From: Halioxenophilus sp033283405
GTDB taxonomy: Bacteria > Pseudomonadota > Gammaproteobacteria > Pseudomonadales > Cellvibrionaceae
Direction of reading: 5' to 3'
Length of the DNA stretch: 64,000 nucleotides
Assembly: GCF_033283405.1 (NCBI RefSeq)
Contig: NZ_JAWMQR010000001.1
Location: forward strand, 620,001 to 684,000
In this document: piece after piece, positions 52,789 through 61,642 of the stretch
How positions within the stretch are numbered: position 1 is the first letter of the stretch
Layout: each line of letters opens with the position of its first letter
Program-made: the position numbers and the translations under genes
Notes under the pieces: generated by a model
The model's input: the letters and a program-made list of their open reading frames with translations, nothing else
What the model was told of the DNA's origin: nothing
The model's database searches: none

Positions 52789-53898
52789 CTACTTTTCCAA
52801 CAGGATTCGCAGCATACGGCGCAGTGGTTCAGCCGCTCCCCAGAGTAACTGATCGCCTACAGTGAAAGCGTTCAGATATTCCGGCCCCATACTCAGTTTA
52901 CGCAACCGGCCGACAGGCACACTTAAAGTTCCGGTTACTTTGGTTGGGGTCAAATCAGCCATTGATGCTTCCCGGGTGTTGGGTACCACACTCACCCAAT
53001 CATTGGCCTCTTTAATGAGTGATTCAATTTCGTTTAACGGAATATCACGCGTTAATTTAAGTGTCAGCGCCTGGCTGTGGCACCGCATTGCGCCGATACG
53101 GACACAGGTGCCGTCAATGGGAACTGGGTTGGCACTGGTGCCCAATATTTTGTTGGCCTCGGCCTCGGCTTTCCACTCTTCCCGGCTTTGGCCAGAATCC
53201 AATTGAGTGTCAATAAATGGCAACAGACTGCCAGCCAGCGGGTAACCGAAATTGGCTGTCGGGAAATCCGAACCGCGCATGGTCTCAGCGATCATGCTGT
53301 CGATGGTTAATATCGCGCTGGCCGGATCGGCAAGCTGATCAGCAACGGCGGCGTGCAAAGCACCCATTTGCGAGATCAACTCACGCATATTTTGAGCACC
53401 GGCACCACTGGCCGCCTGGTAAGTCATCGCTGTGGCCCACTCGACCAAACCAGCCTTGAAGAGCCCCCCCAAGGCCATCAACATCAGGCTTACAGTACAG
53501 TTGCCGCCGATAAAGTCCTTGGCGCCAGCGTGCAGCTGATCGGTAATCACATCGCGGTTAACCGGGTCGAGAATAATGACCGCATCATCGGCCATACGCA
53601 GCGCCGAAGCTGCGTCGATCCAATAACCCTGCCAACCCGCCGCACGCAGCTTTGGATAGATCTCTTTGGTGTAATCGCCTCCCTGACAGGAGACGATAGC
53701 CTCCATTGATTTGAGCGCATCAATGCTATTGGCATCCAGTAAATCGGGGCAATCTTTACCAATGGCAGGGGCTTTACCGCCCACGTTAGAGGTTGTGAAA
53801 AAGATCGGCTCAATATCGGCGAAGTCATTTTCCGACTGCATCCGCTCCATAAGAACAGATCCCACCATTCCTCGCCAACCAACAAACCCTACACGCAT
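52789..53898 (-). CDS. asd: Aspartate-semialdehyde dehydrogenase
   Basis: The ATG at 53898 (369 residues, MRVGFVGWRGMVGSVLMERM) is preferred to a GTG three codons earlier. The NADP loop GWRGMVGS, the catalytic Cys in IGGNCTVSLMLMALGGLF and the substrate Arg/His in PIDGTCVRIGAMRCHSQALT confirm the gram-negative Asd type. It makes the branch intermediate for lysine, DAP, methionine and threonine. MetZ in the same block uses this branch. Confidence 0.96.
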   Translation of the reverse strand: MRVGFVGWRGMVGSVLMERMQSENDFADIEPIFFTTSNVGGKAPAIGKDCPDLLDANSIDALKSMEAIVSCQGGDYTKEIYPKLRAAGWQGYWIDAASALRMADDAVIILDPVNRDVITDQLHAGAKDFIGGNCTVSLMLMALGGLFKAGLVEWATAMTYQAASGAGAQNMRELISQMGALHAAVADQLADPASAILTIDSMIAETMRGSDFPTANFGYPLAGSLLPFIDTQLDSGQSREEWKAEAEANKILGTSANPVPIDGTCVRIGAMRCHSQALTLKLTRDIPLNEIESLIKEANDWVSVVPNTREASMADLTPTKVTGTLSVPVGRLRKLSMGPEYLNAFTVGDQLLWGAAEPLRRMLRILLEK

Positions 53899-54039
53899 TT
53901 TGAACACTCTCTGCCGCTCGTTATATGAAAGGCCGCGATTCTACCACTCAAGCGATCATGCGGCTATGGACCAGGCACCGATTCCAAGGTCTCCTAGGGC
54001 CCTATTTCGTCTGTGGTCGCTAGCCCCTTACCCACCAAA

Positions 54040-54435
54040 TTAGCTGTCGAGCCAGACCGAATCGGCCCACTGCCAGATATTGGGCCAACTATCGGATCCG
54101 TCGTCTGGCCAGGTGCTCACCTCGCCCATTGGGTCAATAACGTAATACCCCGCGTGATACTCGCAGATAGGCAAAAGATGACGCTCGAGCCCCTCTTCCC
54201 AAGCTTTGGATGCCATATCCGGAAGATAAGTGTGGGCAGCCGGGTCGGCGATGGTGGCGGGTTCCAAATGGCCATAGATCACGTCGCTGACTTCCAATAG
54301 AAATTCTCTATATTCGTCTGGCAGGTGTATCAGTAATGCCTCTTGCACCTCCACCAGCTGCTCAAAACTGGGCAATTCCAGCGGTACGGGAACACTCTCA
54401 TTAGCCTCACGCAATCGTTCAATAACTTCTTCCAT
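54040..54435 (-). CDS. SMI1/KNR4 (SUKH) family protein
   Basis: The ATG at 54435 (MEEVIERLREANESVPVPLE, 131 residues) has GAGGAA upstream; an earlier in-frame start at 54498 would add 21 hydrophobic residues with no sense. The SUKH signature is FEQLVEVQEALLIHLPDEYREF with LLEVSDV and HAGYYVIDPMGEVSTW. SUKH proteins are often immunity proteins for contact-dependent toxins. No toxin or secretion gene is near, so it is an orphan. Confidence 0.8.
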   Translation of the reverse strand: MEEVIERLREANESVPVPLELPSFEQLVEVQEALLIHLPDEYREFLLEVSDVIYGHLEPATIADPAAHTYLPDMASKAWEEGLERHLLPICEYHAGYYVIDPMGEVSTWPDDGSDSWPNIWQWADSVWLDS

Positions 54436-54733
54436 TGGTTCCTCGCACAAACCTAGCAGTAAACAGATGACAACCCATCGCCAACATGGCGGCTCCACCG
54501 TAAAAAGTGAATATTTTGTGATACAACGCTTTCACACTTATTGCCACATTTATAGTCAGATAACCTACCCCGCGCCAGATCAATCTGTAGTCTGGGATTG
54601 TGAAAGAGATCCGTTGTAGGATAGTCCGCGAGCGCATAACAGGGGTAGCACGAATCGGCTCAGCAACCAGAGCCCAGCTAAACAACATGGATATCAGCTC
54701 ATGCTTATACAACCAGATAACTCAGGTGTTGCA

Positions 54734-55489
54734 ATGGATATACAACCCAAACACGCCCCTGGTGACCACAACCACAAGGTTCAAGTCAAAAACCAGCGTA
54801 TCCTGGTGGTGGAGGATGAACAGGATATCGCCAACTTGATCAAACTCCACCTCCATTCAGATACCTGCCAGGTAGAGACCGCATTCGATGGCCTTGAGGG
54901 TCTAAAGAAAGCCGTTGCTGAAACCTGGGATCTGATCATTCTGGATTTACAACTGCCGCGGCTGGATGGCCTTGAGATTTGCAGGCAGATACGCGCCAAC
55001 TATAACTACGTGCCCATCCTCATGCTCACCTCACGCGATACCGAACTCGACCGGGTGCTTGGCCTGGAGTTAGGCGCAGACGACTATCTAACCAAACCTT
55101 TCAGTATTCTGGAGTTATCGGCCCGCGTAAAAGCGCTGTTACGCCGGGTCAGTATGATGGGTGAACTCAGCCAGGAGAGCTCTGACATCCTGGTACGCAA
55201 TGATCTGATCCTCGATCGTACCCGTCGAACCGTCACCGTCGCGGGCAAAATGGTTGAGTTAACAGCCAAAGAGTTTGATCTCCTCTGGTTTTTTGCCTCC
55301 CATCCCGGCCGGGCATTTACCCGTCTGGAGCTGCTGCAGGAGGTATGGGGCTATGGCCACGAAGGCTATGAGCACACCGTTAACTCACATATCAACCGTC
55401 TACGGGCAAAAATAGAGCCCGATCCGGCCAACCCCACCTTTGTCCATACGCTTTGGGGTGTCGGCTACCGCTTTGATACCCCCAACTGA
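54734..55489 (+). CDS. OmpR-family response regulator
   Basis: I choose the ATG at 54734 (AGGTG 5 bases upstream, 251 residues); another ATG at 54701 has no ribosome site. After about 20 polar residues the receiver has ILVVEDEQDIANLI, the phosphorylated Asp in LIILDLQLPRLDGLE, LTSRDTE and KPFS. The winged helix (about 155-251) has ELTAKEFDLLWFFASHPGRA and VNSHINRLRAKIEPDPANPT. It lies 19 bases ahead of the kinase gene. The target could be the Pho-box-controlled lipoprotein downstream, but this is not shown. Confidence 0.93.
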   Translation: MDIQPKHAPGDHNHKVQVKNQRILVVEDEQDIANLIKLHLHSDTCQVETAFDGLEGLKKAVAETWDLIILDLQLPRLDGLEICRQIRANYNYVPILMLTSRDTELDRVLGLELGADDYLTKPFSILELSARVKALLRRVSMMGELSQESSDILVRNDLILDRTRRTVTVAGKMVELTAKEFDLLWFFASHPGRAFTRLELLQEVWGYGHEGYEHTVNSHINRLRAKIEPDPANPTFVHTLWGVGYRFDTPN

Positions 55490-55508
55490 GCGCGGGGGTA
55501 AAGCTTAG

Positions 55509-56975
55509 GTGCCTATATACGGAAAGTTGTCCCTGCTGCTGGTGACCTTCACCTTGATGGTGAGCGCCGCCATCGTTTCGGTAAGCCTATGGAGCACCAA
55601 TCAATACCACGCCGAGATCACACAGCTTCTCAATAAGGAGCTGGCCAGCTACATCATCAAACATCAACAACCGTTATTCGACGATACCGGTGCGGTCCGA
55701 GACAAAGTATTAAAAGATACCGCAATGCACACAATGATGATCAACCCGCTGGTCGAGGTCTATCTGCTGGATGCCGATGGTCAGATTTTGGGCCACGCCC
55801 TCAACACAGACGACGTGATTTTAACCAGCGTTGATCTAGAACCCATCAAACACGCATTAAGTGGTGAAGCCCAGGGCCCCATCTACGGCTCGGATCCGCG
55901 CCTACCAAAAGAACGCTGTATATTTTCAGTGGCGGAGATTTCAAATAACGGCGTTACTGAAGGTTATCTGTATGTGGTTTTATCCAGCCAACTGTTCCAG
56001 ACATTGGCCGAACAGTTAAGCTCCAGTTACGTGATGCGGGTAACCTTTGCCGCCATAGCCGCACTGCTGCTGGTATTATGCCTGGGCCTCTACCTTGGTT
56101 TTAGCCGCATAACCAAGCCCCTTAAACACCTCACGGATCAAGCCCGCTCCTTTTTCAGTGAAGAGCAAGAGGCACTAACCACCAGCAAAGAGTTACCGGC
56201 CGATGAACTAAAAGCCTTAGAGGCCTCTTTTTCGGTAATGCAGGAGCGGATTAAAAGCCAGTTCCGTGAGATGCAACAGAGTGAGCGCCTAAGAAGAGAG
56301 CTGATATCCAATATCTCCCACGATCTGCGCACACCACTGGCCAACATCCAAGGCTATATCGAAACCACCCTACTAAAGCTGGGTGAACTGGATGAAGAAC
56401 AACAAAAAAATTATCTCAAAATCGCGTTAAAGCACAGTAAGCGGTTAGGCAATTTAATTTCCGCCCTGTTTGAATTATCCAAATTGGAGAGCCGCAGTGT
56501 CAGCGTCGACAAATCCCCCTTCCCCCTGGCGGAGCTGATTAGTGACATCAGCCAGGAGTTTGCCATTCAGGCCGAACAAAAGCGGGTCAAAATAAAATTG
56601 CAGCCAGGCGATAACAATTACATGGTCTTGGGTGACCTAAGTTTAATTGAACGGGTGTTTCAAAACCTGATCGACAACGCCCTACGTCATACTCCTGAAG
56701 GTGGCGAGATCTGCATTAAACTGAGCACCGACAACCACAGTGTTTACGTAAGCTTGAGCGATACCGGCACCGGCATTAGCCAAGACGAAATACCCTATAT
56801 TTTTGATCGCTACTATCGCAGCGCTAATGCCACACCGGTTACCGCACAATCCGGCACCGGTCTGGGGCTCGCCATTGTCAAACGTATACTGGAGCTGCAC
56901 AACAGCAGAATCAGCGTAATCTCCAAACCGAACGAAGGTGCTCGTTTTGAATTTCCTTTACCGTTAGCGCAATAA
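55509..56975 (+). CDS. Sensor histidine kinase
   Basis: The 488-residue protein starts at GTG 55509. TM1 is near residues 5-28, a periplasmic sensor domain spans about 30-175, TM2 (VTFAAIAALLLVLCLGLYLG) is near 178-198 and HAMP (FSRITKPLKHLTDQARSFF) follows. HisKA has NISHDLRTPLANIQG, and HATPase has NLIDNALRHTPEGG, DTGTGISQDEIPYIFDRYY and GTGLGLAIVKRILELH. It pairs with the regulator upstream. Confidence 0.93.
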   Translation: MPIYGKLSLLLVTFTLMVSAAIVSVSLWSTNQYHAEITQLLNKELASYIIKHQQPLFDDTGAVRDKVLKDTAMHTMMINPLVEVYLLDADGQILGHALNTDDVILTSVDLEPIKHALSGEAQGPIYGSDPRLPKERCIFSVAEISNNGVTEGYLYVVLSSQLFQTLAEQLSSSYVMRVTFAAIAALLLVLCLGLYLGFSRITKPLKHLTDQARSFFSEEQEALTTSKELPADELKALEASFSVMQERIKSQFREMQQSERLRRELISNISHDLRTPLANIQGYIETTLLKLGELDEEQQKNYLKIALKHSKRLGNLISALFELSKLESRSVSVDKSPFPLAELISDISQEFAIQAEQKRVKIKLQPGDNNYMVLGDLSLIERVFQNLIDNALRHTPEGGEICIKLSTDNHSVYVSLSDTGTGISQDEIPYIFDRYYRSANATPVTAQSGTGLGLAIVKRILELHNSRISVISKPNEGARFEFPLPLAQ

Positions 56976-57166
56976 TTTACACCATCAACAACCTCTATTT
57001 TGACTGGTTTTTTGCTTTTGTTGTGCTTGCCCCAAGGGCAACAGCCTCTCAATTTATTTCGCACACACTCACGCATATTTAACCAATTGATAACCCGTTT
57101 CGAATAGCCTCAAAAGCAGCTATACGGTAAAGAGGTATTTACATCTCTTTACACTAGGCCTCAGCA

Positions 57167-57195
57167 CTTTCATTTGCCCGTCACAATACTTTCAT
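57167..57195 (+). promoter_or_regulatory. Pho box with three PhoB half-sites
   Basis: CTTTCAT (57167-57173), CCGTCAC (57178-57184) and CTTTCAT (57189-57195) are spaced by 4 bases each, giving the 11-base period of PhoB sites (consensus CTGTCAT-N4-CTGTCAT). It lies 70 bases upstream of the lipoprotein start. GTAAGAGAAT about 10 bases downstream could serve as the -10. Confidence 0.7.
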
Positions 57196-57265
57196 AGCGA
57201 TGTAAGAGAATCCCCGCCGGATTGTTTCTTAGGGATACCTAAATAATTGTTATGGGGATTTATAA

Positions 57266-59785
57266 ATGGGTCTTAAACCAAAACTGTTAGCCGTTTCAAT
57301 TGCGGCTGTAATGCTCGCCGCCTGTGATGGCGACGATGGCCGCAACGGTGTTAACGGCACAGATGGTATCGATGGCAGCACTGGTCTGAGCAGTCTCACT
57401 ACTCAGACAAACATTGCTGACGGTGATGCTACCTGCTTCAACGGTGGGGTACGCATTGATAGTGGAGTGGATGCCAACTCAGATGGCATTTTGAGCAGCA
57501 GTGAGATCGACACAACCAACTATGTGTGTAATGCCGCGAACGTGAATTCAGCGAAAAACTTTCAACGCATCGCCACCTTCCCGGTCTGTTTACAAATGGA
57601 TGCCACCTGCGATGTCGATGACGAGACTGTAGCTGAAATTGTTGCGGCAAGCAGTGATGGCAAAACATTGATCTACACCGACAGCCAGCGAGAAGTTCTT
57701 GGTTTTACCGACATCACCAATCCTGAGCAACCCGCCGCCTTGGGCGTACTTCCTCTTGCCGGAGAACCCACCTCAGTTGGTGTTGCCGGCGATTATGCGT
57801 TAGCTGCGGTAAACACATCAGCCGATTTTATCAACACATCCGGTGAGTTAGTAATTGTTGATATTGCCACGCAAACCGCCGTTCGTACCATCGAGCTGGG
57901 TGGCCAACCCGATTCTGTAGCCATTAGCCCAGACGGACAATACGCCGCCATCGCCATAGAAAATGAACGCGATGAAGATCTTAACGATGGTGCTCTGCCA
58001 CAAGCGCCTGCCGGTTACCTGGTAGTTGTAAATTTAGCAGGAGAACCCGCCGCCTGGACCAGTACTAACATCGACATGACCGGCCTGGCCGATATCGCCG
58101 CGGGTGATCCAGAACCGGAATATGTCGACATCAACAGCGACAACATCGCTGTCGTAACTTTTCAGGAAAACAACTATCTTGTTTTGGTTGACTTGGCCAG
58201 CGGAGCCATCGTTAATCACTTCTCCGCAGGAACCGTTAACCTTACCCAAATTGATAACGTTGAAGAAGACCCAGCCATTATTTCGCAGACCGATTCACTG
58301 GATAACATTCCCCGAGAACCCGATGGCGTAACCTGGCTGAACAGTGAATATTTTGTCACGGCAAACGAAGGTGATTGGCAGGGAGGCAGCCGCGGATTCA
58401 CTGTGTTTAATACCGAGGGTGAAGTTATTTTCGACTCCGGCAACTCACTGGATCATCTGACGGTACAACTAGGTCAGTACCCGGACGGCCGCTCGGAAAA
58501 CAAAGGCAATGAGCCGGAAAATGCGGAATTTGGCGTGTTCGGCAGCGAACGATTCCTATTTGTAAACTCAGAGCGCTCAAGCCTGGTATTTGTTTACGAT
58601 GTAGCGGATTTCACCAAGCCTGCTTACAAACAGACTCTGCCCGCCGCCTTAGGGCCTGAAGGCGTGGTGTCCATCCCCTCCCGTAATCTGTTGGTGGCGG
58701 CAAGTGAAGAAGATGCTCGTGGTGATAAGTTCCGTGGCTCTCTCAACATCTATCGTTATGGCACACAACCAGCCAGCTATCCTACGCTCTACTCAACTGA
58801 GCGTGAAGACGGCACACCCATCCCCTGGAGTGCTATGTCTGGCCTGGCTGCCGATCCGTTATCGCCTAATACGCTCTACTCTATCGAAGATAGTTTCTAT
58901 GGCAAAAGCCGTATTTTCACTATCGATACCAGCAGCAAGCCAGCCCTGCTCACCCACGAAACCCGCATCAGTGATGCCAAAGATGTTTTTGCCGGTATCA
59001 GCACTGTTGCGCTAATGGATCCCTCAGTCAGTGATGATGACCCCACGCGCGCCGATGTCTTTGATGAAGCTGACCTGGCCCTGTTAATTAACGACGATAA
59101 GACCATCAACGTTGACCCCGAAGGTATTGCCGTTGCCAGCGATGGTGGTTTTTGGGTGGCCTCAGAAGGCAGTGGTACCGTGGGTGACGCCGGCCGCCCC
59201 GTGAACAGCCTTAACTTTATCTTCAAAACGGATGCTTACGGCGTTATTGAATCCGTAATCACCCTTCCCGCCGCCGTTAGCGACAACCAGCTACGTTTCG
59301 GTTTTGAAGGGGTTGCGGAATACAACGGTGCCGTTTATGTGGCTTTCCAACGGGTTTGGCCAGGCGATAGCGCAGTTCGTATTGGCGTTTACAATATTGC
59401 CGGTGCCAGTTGGAGCTTCCTCAACTACACCCTGGATGCTCCAGAGTCGCAAAACGGTGGCTGGGTAGGTTTGTCTGATCTCACCTCTCTGGACGATGGT
59501 CAATTCATGGTGGTAGAGCGGGACAACCAGGCCGGCCCTGATGCTGCGATCAAGCGACTCTACCGCTTTGATGTAACTGGATTAGTGGATGGCGATACCG
59601 TAACGAAAACCCTGGTTCGCGATCTAATTCCCGACTTGGCCAAAGCGGGTGGTCTGATTGCGGAGAAGATTGAGGGTATGGCGCTATCGGCCGATGGTGA
59701 TGTCTGGATCATCAACGATAATGACGGTGTCGATGACAACAGTGGTGAAACGCAGTTGTTAAACCTGGGTCCTATCCTGGACTAA
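57266..59785 (+). CDS. Lipoprotein with choice-of-anchor-I-like and phytase-esterase-like domains
   Basis: The 839-residue protein has a signal peptide with lipobox LAAC (Cys20) followed by Asp at +2, which in E. coli retains lipoproteins in the inner membrane. A collagen-like DGRNGVNGTDGIDGSTG (23-39) and a DUF7151-like segment precede a beta-propeller of the choice-of-anchor I type (about 100-500, with WLNSEYFVTANEGDWQGGSR and LFVNSERSSLVFVYDVADF). The C-terminal part (about 520-835, PWSAMSGLAADPLSPNTLYS and NVDPEGIAVASDGGFWVASE) resembles the esterase-like activity of phytase family. GGGGA lies ahead of the ATG. The Pho box at 57167 suggests use of organic phosphate. Confidence 0.85.
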   Translation: MGLKPKLLAVSIAAVMLAACDGDDGRNGVNGTDGIDGSTGLSSLTTQTNIADGDATCFNGGVRIDSGVDANSDGILSSSEIDTTNYVCNAANVNSAKNFQRIATFPVCLQMDATCDVDDETVAEIVAASSDGKTLIYTDSQREVLGFTDITNPEQPAALGVLPLAGEPTSVGVAGDYALAAVNTSADFINTSGELVIVDIATQTAVRTIELGGQPDSVAISPDGQYAAIAIENERDEDLNDGALPQAPAGYLVVVNLAGEPAAWTSTNIDMTGLADIAAGDPEPEYVDINSDNIAVVTFQENNYLVLVDLASGAIVNHFSAGTVNLTQIDNVEEDPAIISQTDSLDNIPREPDGVTWLNSEYFVTANEGDWQGGSRGFTVFNTEGEVIFDSGNSLDHLTVQLGQYPDGRSENKGNEPENAEFGVFGSERFLFVNSERSSLVFVYDVADFTKPAYKQTLPAALGPEGVVSIPSRNLLVAASEEDARGDKFRGSLNIYRYGTQPASYPTLYSTEREDGTPIPWSAMSGLAADPLSPNTLYSIEDSFYGKSRIFTIDTSSKPALLTHETRISDAKDVFAGISTVALMDPSVSDDDPTRADVFDEADLALLINDDKTINVDPEGIAVASDGGFWVASEGSGTVGDAGRPVNSLNFIFKTDAYGVIESVITLPAAVSDNQLRFGFEGVAEYNGAVYVAFQRVWPGDSAVRIGVYNIAGASWSFLNYTLDAPESQNGGWVGLSDLTSLDDGQFMVVERDNQAGPDAAIKRLYRFDVTGLVDGDTVTKTLVRDLIPDLAKAGGLIAEKIEGMALSADGDVWIINDNDGVDDNSGETQLLNLGPILD

Positions 59786-59798
59786 ATGCCAATTAGAC

Positions 59799-59832
59799 CT
59801 GGAGCCAACCGAGATCAGGCGGTTGGCTCCAG
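59799..59832 (+). terminator. Strong hairpin after the lipoprotein gene
   Basis: CTGGAGCCAACCG (59799-59811) and CGGTTGGCTCCAG (59820-59832) make a perfect 13-bp stem with the loop AGATCAGG, 13 bases after the stop. The following CCTTTCTGCTTT is a broken T-tract. Confidence 0.7.
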
Positions 59833-59879
59833 CCTTTCTGCTTTGCAATAACCCTTGCCACTACTCACTGACAGAACCT

Positions 59880-60398
59880 TTAACAGTACTCACTGGCCAG
59901 CGTAGAGACTAACGCCTCTGCCTGTTCATAAAGCTCAGCATCGCCCTCAGTTAACACCTCCAGCAGTGCTCTCTTCTCGGCAATGTAAACCTTGGCAAAG
60001 GTTGGGTCATGCTCCACGATAGTCGAGACGTTATCGATAATATCGGCCAGTTTAATCGTCTTTGCCCGGGAGCTTGCCCTGGCCGTATGATGATAATCAA
60101 CCGCTTTACGCTCCTGCCGAGCGCTATCCATATTGCCGGAAAGGTTGGTTAGCTCGGCCACCAGAGTGGCGATGTCCTCGCCGAACTCAACCTCCAGTTG
60201 ATTCAGTGTAACTTTGGTATCCTCAACAACATCGTGTAACCAAGCCGCACAGATCATGGCAATATCTTCCGTTACGCTGGAAACCAGTCTAGCAACCGCG
60301 GCAGGGTGAACAATATAAGGCTCATTGGTATATTTGCGTCTTTGGTCGATAGCATTGTGTGCGTTTTGCGCAAACTCCATCGCCTTAACAATTAACAT
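59880..60398 (-). CDS. MESH1-like small alarmone hydrolase (HD domain)
   Basis: The 172-residue protein is only the hydrolase domain of SpoT. The metal ligands H31 (YIVHPAAVA), H55 and D56 (WLHDVVEDT) and D119 (IKLADIIDN) are all present, as is the E59-D60 pair of the RSH hydrolase. No synthetase, TGS or ACT domain exists. Its likely substrate is (p)ppGpp, or NADPH as in animal MESH1. The gene stands alone; its start has AGGCTTT only 8 bases upstream. Confidence 0.87.
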   Translation of the reverse strand: MLIVKAMEFAQNAHNAIDQRRKYTNEPYIVHPAAVARLVSSVTEDIAMICAAWLHDVVEDTKVTLNQLEVEFGEDIATLVAELTNLSGNMDSARQERKAVDYHHTARASSRAKTIKLADIIDNVSTIVEHDPTFAKVYIAEKRALLEVLTEGDAELYEQAEALVSTLASEYC

Positions 60399-60625
60399 AA
60401 GAAAGCCTTTTTACAGTTAAACGTTATCGGCTCCGCCCTAAGTTTCACAGCTGGTATCCATCAGCAATTACTGGGTCAGACAAGCCTATGGTCGTTGCAA
60501 ACCTAAAGCAAAAGCCAGTGAATAGCAGCCAGATAACCATCACAGCAAATGGAAACCTAGCCTATTTAGCAGCTTGCATAGTGGTTTGAAACGCGGGCTA
60601 ACGTTACTGAAAATATAAAAGGCTT

Positions 60626-61018
60626 TCAAGCCACAGGGTTTTCCAGCAGCCACTCATCGATAACTTCTTTGGCTGCACGAAAGGCTTCTATGCCTGAAGG
60701 CGCACCGCAATAGACGGTGGAATGGAGCAAAACTTCTTGAATCTCTGCTATTGAACAACCGTTACGCAAGGCGCCGCGAACGTGTGTTTTAAGCTCTGCC
60801 GATGCCTTCAATGCGGCCAGAGTAGCAACCGTTATCAGGCTGCGGGTCTGCTTGCTTAACCCCTCTCGGACCCAAGTGTCACCCCAGCAATTTTCAGTGA
60901 TGTAGGTTTGCAGAGGCGCGGTGAATTCGGAAGCGGCCTGCAAGGTTTTATCAACATAAGCATCGCCCAACACCTGCCGACGCATCGCCATGCCTTTATC
61001 AAACTTTTCCTGATTCAT
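60626..61018 (-). CDS. Carboxymuconolactone decarboxylase family protein
   Basis: The 130-residue protein (ATG 61018 with AGGG upstream) has the CMD core LSKQTRSLITVATLAALKAS then ELKTHVRGALRNGCSIAEIQEVLLHSTVYCGAPSG. It resembles PcaC, which decarboxylates gamma-carboxymuconolactone, and matches its length. No other protocatechuate gene is in the window, so it may act on another substrate or be an AhpD-like redox protein; the usual C-x2-C pair of AhpD is absent. Confidence 0.85.
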   Translation of the reverse strand: MNQEKFDKGMAMRRQVLGDAYVDKTLQAASEFTAPLQTYITENCWGDTWVREGLSKQTRSLITVATLAALKASAELKTHVRGALRNGCSIAEIQEVLLHSTVYCGAPSGIEAFRAAKEVIDEWLLENPVA

Positions 61019-61087
61019 AAGCCCTGCTGCCCCCGATTGCAATGATAGTGGAGACATTTCGGTTGAAATGCCCCCTCATACACCAGA

Positions 61088-61642
61088 TTAACGACCGTAA
61101 AATGCGGTAAAACTGCTGGAACCCAAGGTATTGGCGTTGATCATAAAGCCGATCAGCGCAGCCGTGGCATCGTCCGGCACACCCAAAGTTTCTGTTTTCA
61201 GCGCGAACACCGTAAATACATAACGATGCGGTTTATCGCCTGCGGGCGGGCAAGCGCCACCAAAGGCGTGACTACCAAAATCGGTACGCGCCTGTTTAGT
61301 ACCAGCCGGCAAGGCCTCGCTATCAAGCACACCAGCGCCCTTAGCCAATGCCGTTACATCGGCAGGAATATCATAGACCACCCAATGCCACCAACCCGAG
61401 CCGGTTGGCGCATCGGGGTCGTAAACGGTTACCGCATAACTTTTGGTACCTTCTGGGCCAGGCGTCCAGGTTAAATCCGGTGATACATTCTCGCCGCTAC
61501 AACCGAAGCCCTTAAAGACCTGCTCGTTGGTTAAGGTGGCGTTTGGCGCGATCGTTTTGCTGGACAAGGTAAGATCACCTGCAACTGCCCACTGTGATAA
61601 CAGGCCAGCCGTGGCCATTAAGATAATGTTTTTTAATTTCAT
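61088..61642 (-). CDS. YbhB/YbcL family (PEBP-like) secreted protein
   Basis: The ATG at 61642 has GGGGGAGT upstream (184 residues). A signal peptide (LKNIILMATAGLLSQWAVAG) is cleaved near residue 21. The PEBP fold shows FKGFGCSGENVSPDLTWTPG, AVTVYDPDAPTGSGWWHWVV then YDIPA and FGGACPPAGDKPHRYVFTVF. The bacterial proteins are periplasmic and of unknown function; the Raf kinase inhibitor name is by fold only. The open frame runs on upstream to 61828, but that part has no family similarity. Confidence 0.9.
   Translation of the reverse strand: MKLKNIILMATAGLLSQWAVAGDLTLSSKTIAPNATLTNEQVFKGFGCSGENVSPDLTWTPGPEGTKSYAVTVYDPDAPTGSGWWHWVVYDIPADVTALAKGAGVLDSEALPAGTKQARTDFGSHAFGGACPPAGDKPHRYVFTVFALKTETLGVPDDATAALIGFMINANTLGSSSFTAFYGR

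Noticed and set aside
54520..54565. Pho-like half-sites CTTTCAC and GCCACAT ahead of the response regulator
   Set aside because: The spacing does not hold the 11-base period of a Pho box, unlike the site at 57167.
57027..57041. Hairpin TTGCCC-CAA-GGGCAA after the kinase gene
   Set aside because: No T-tract follows on either strand, so it is not supported as a terminator.
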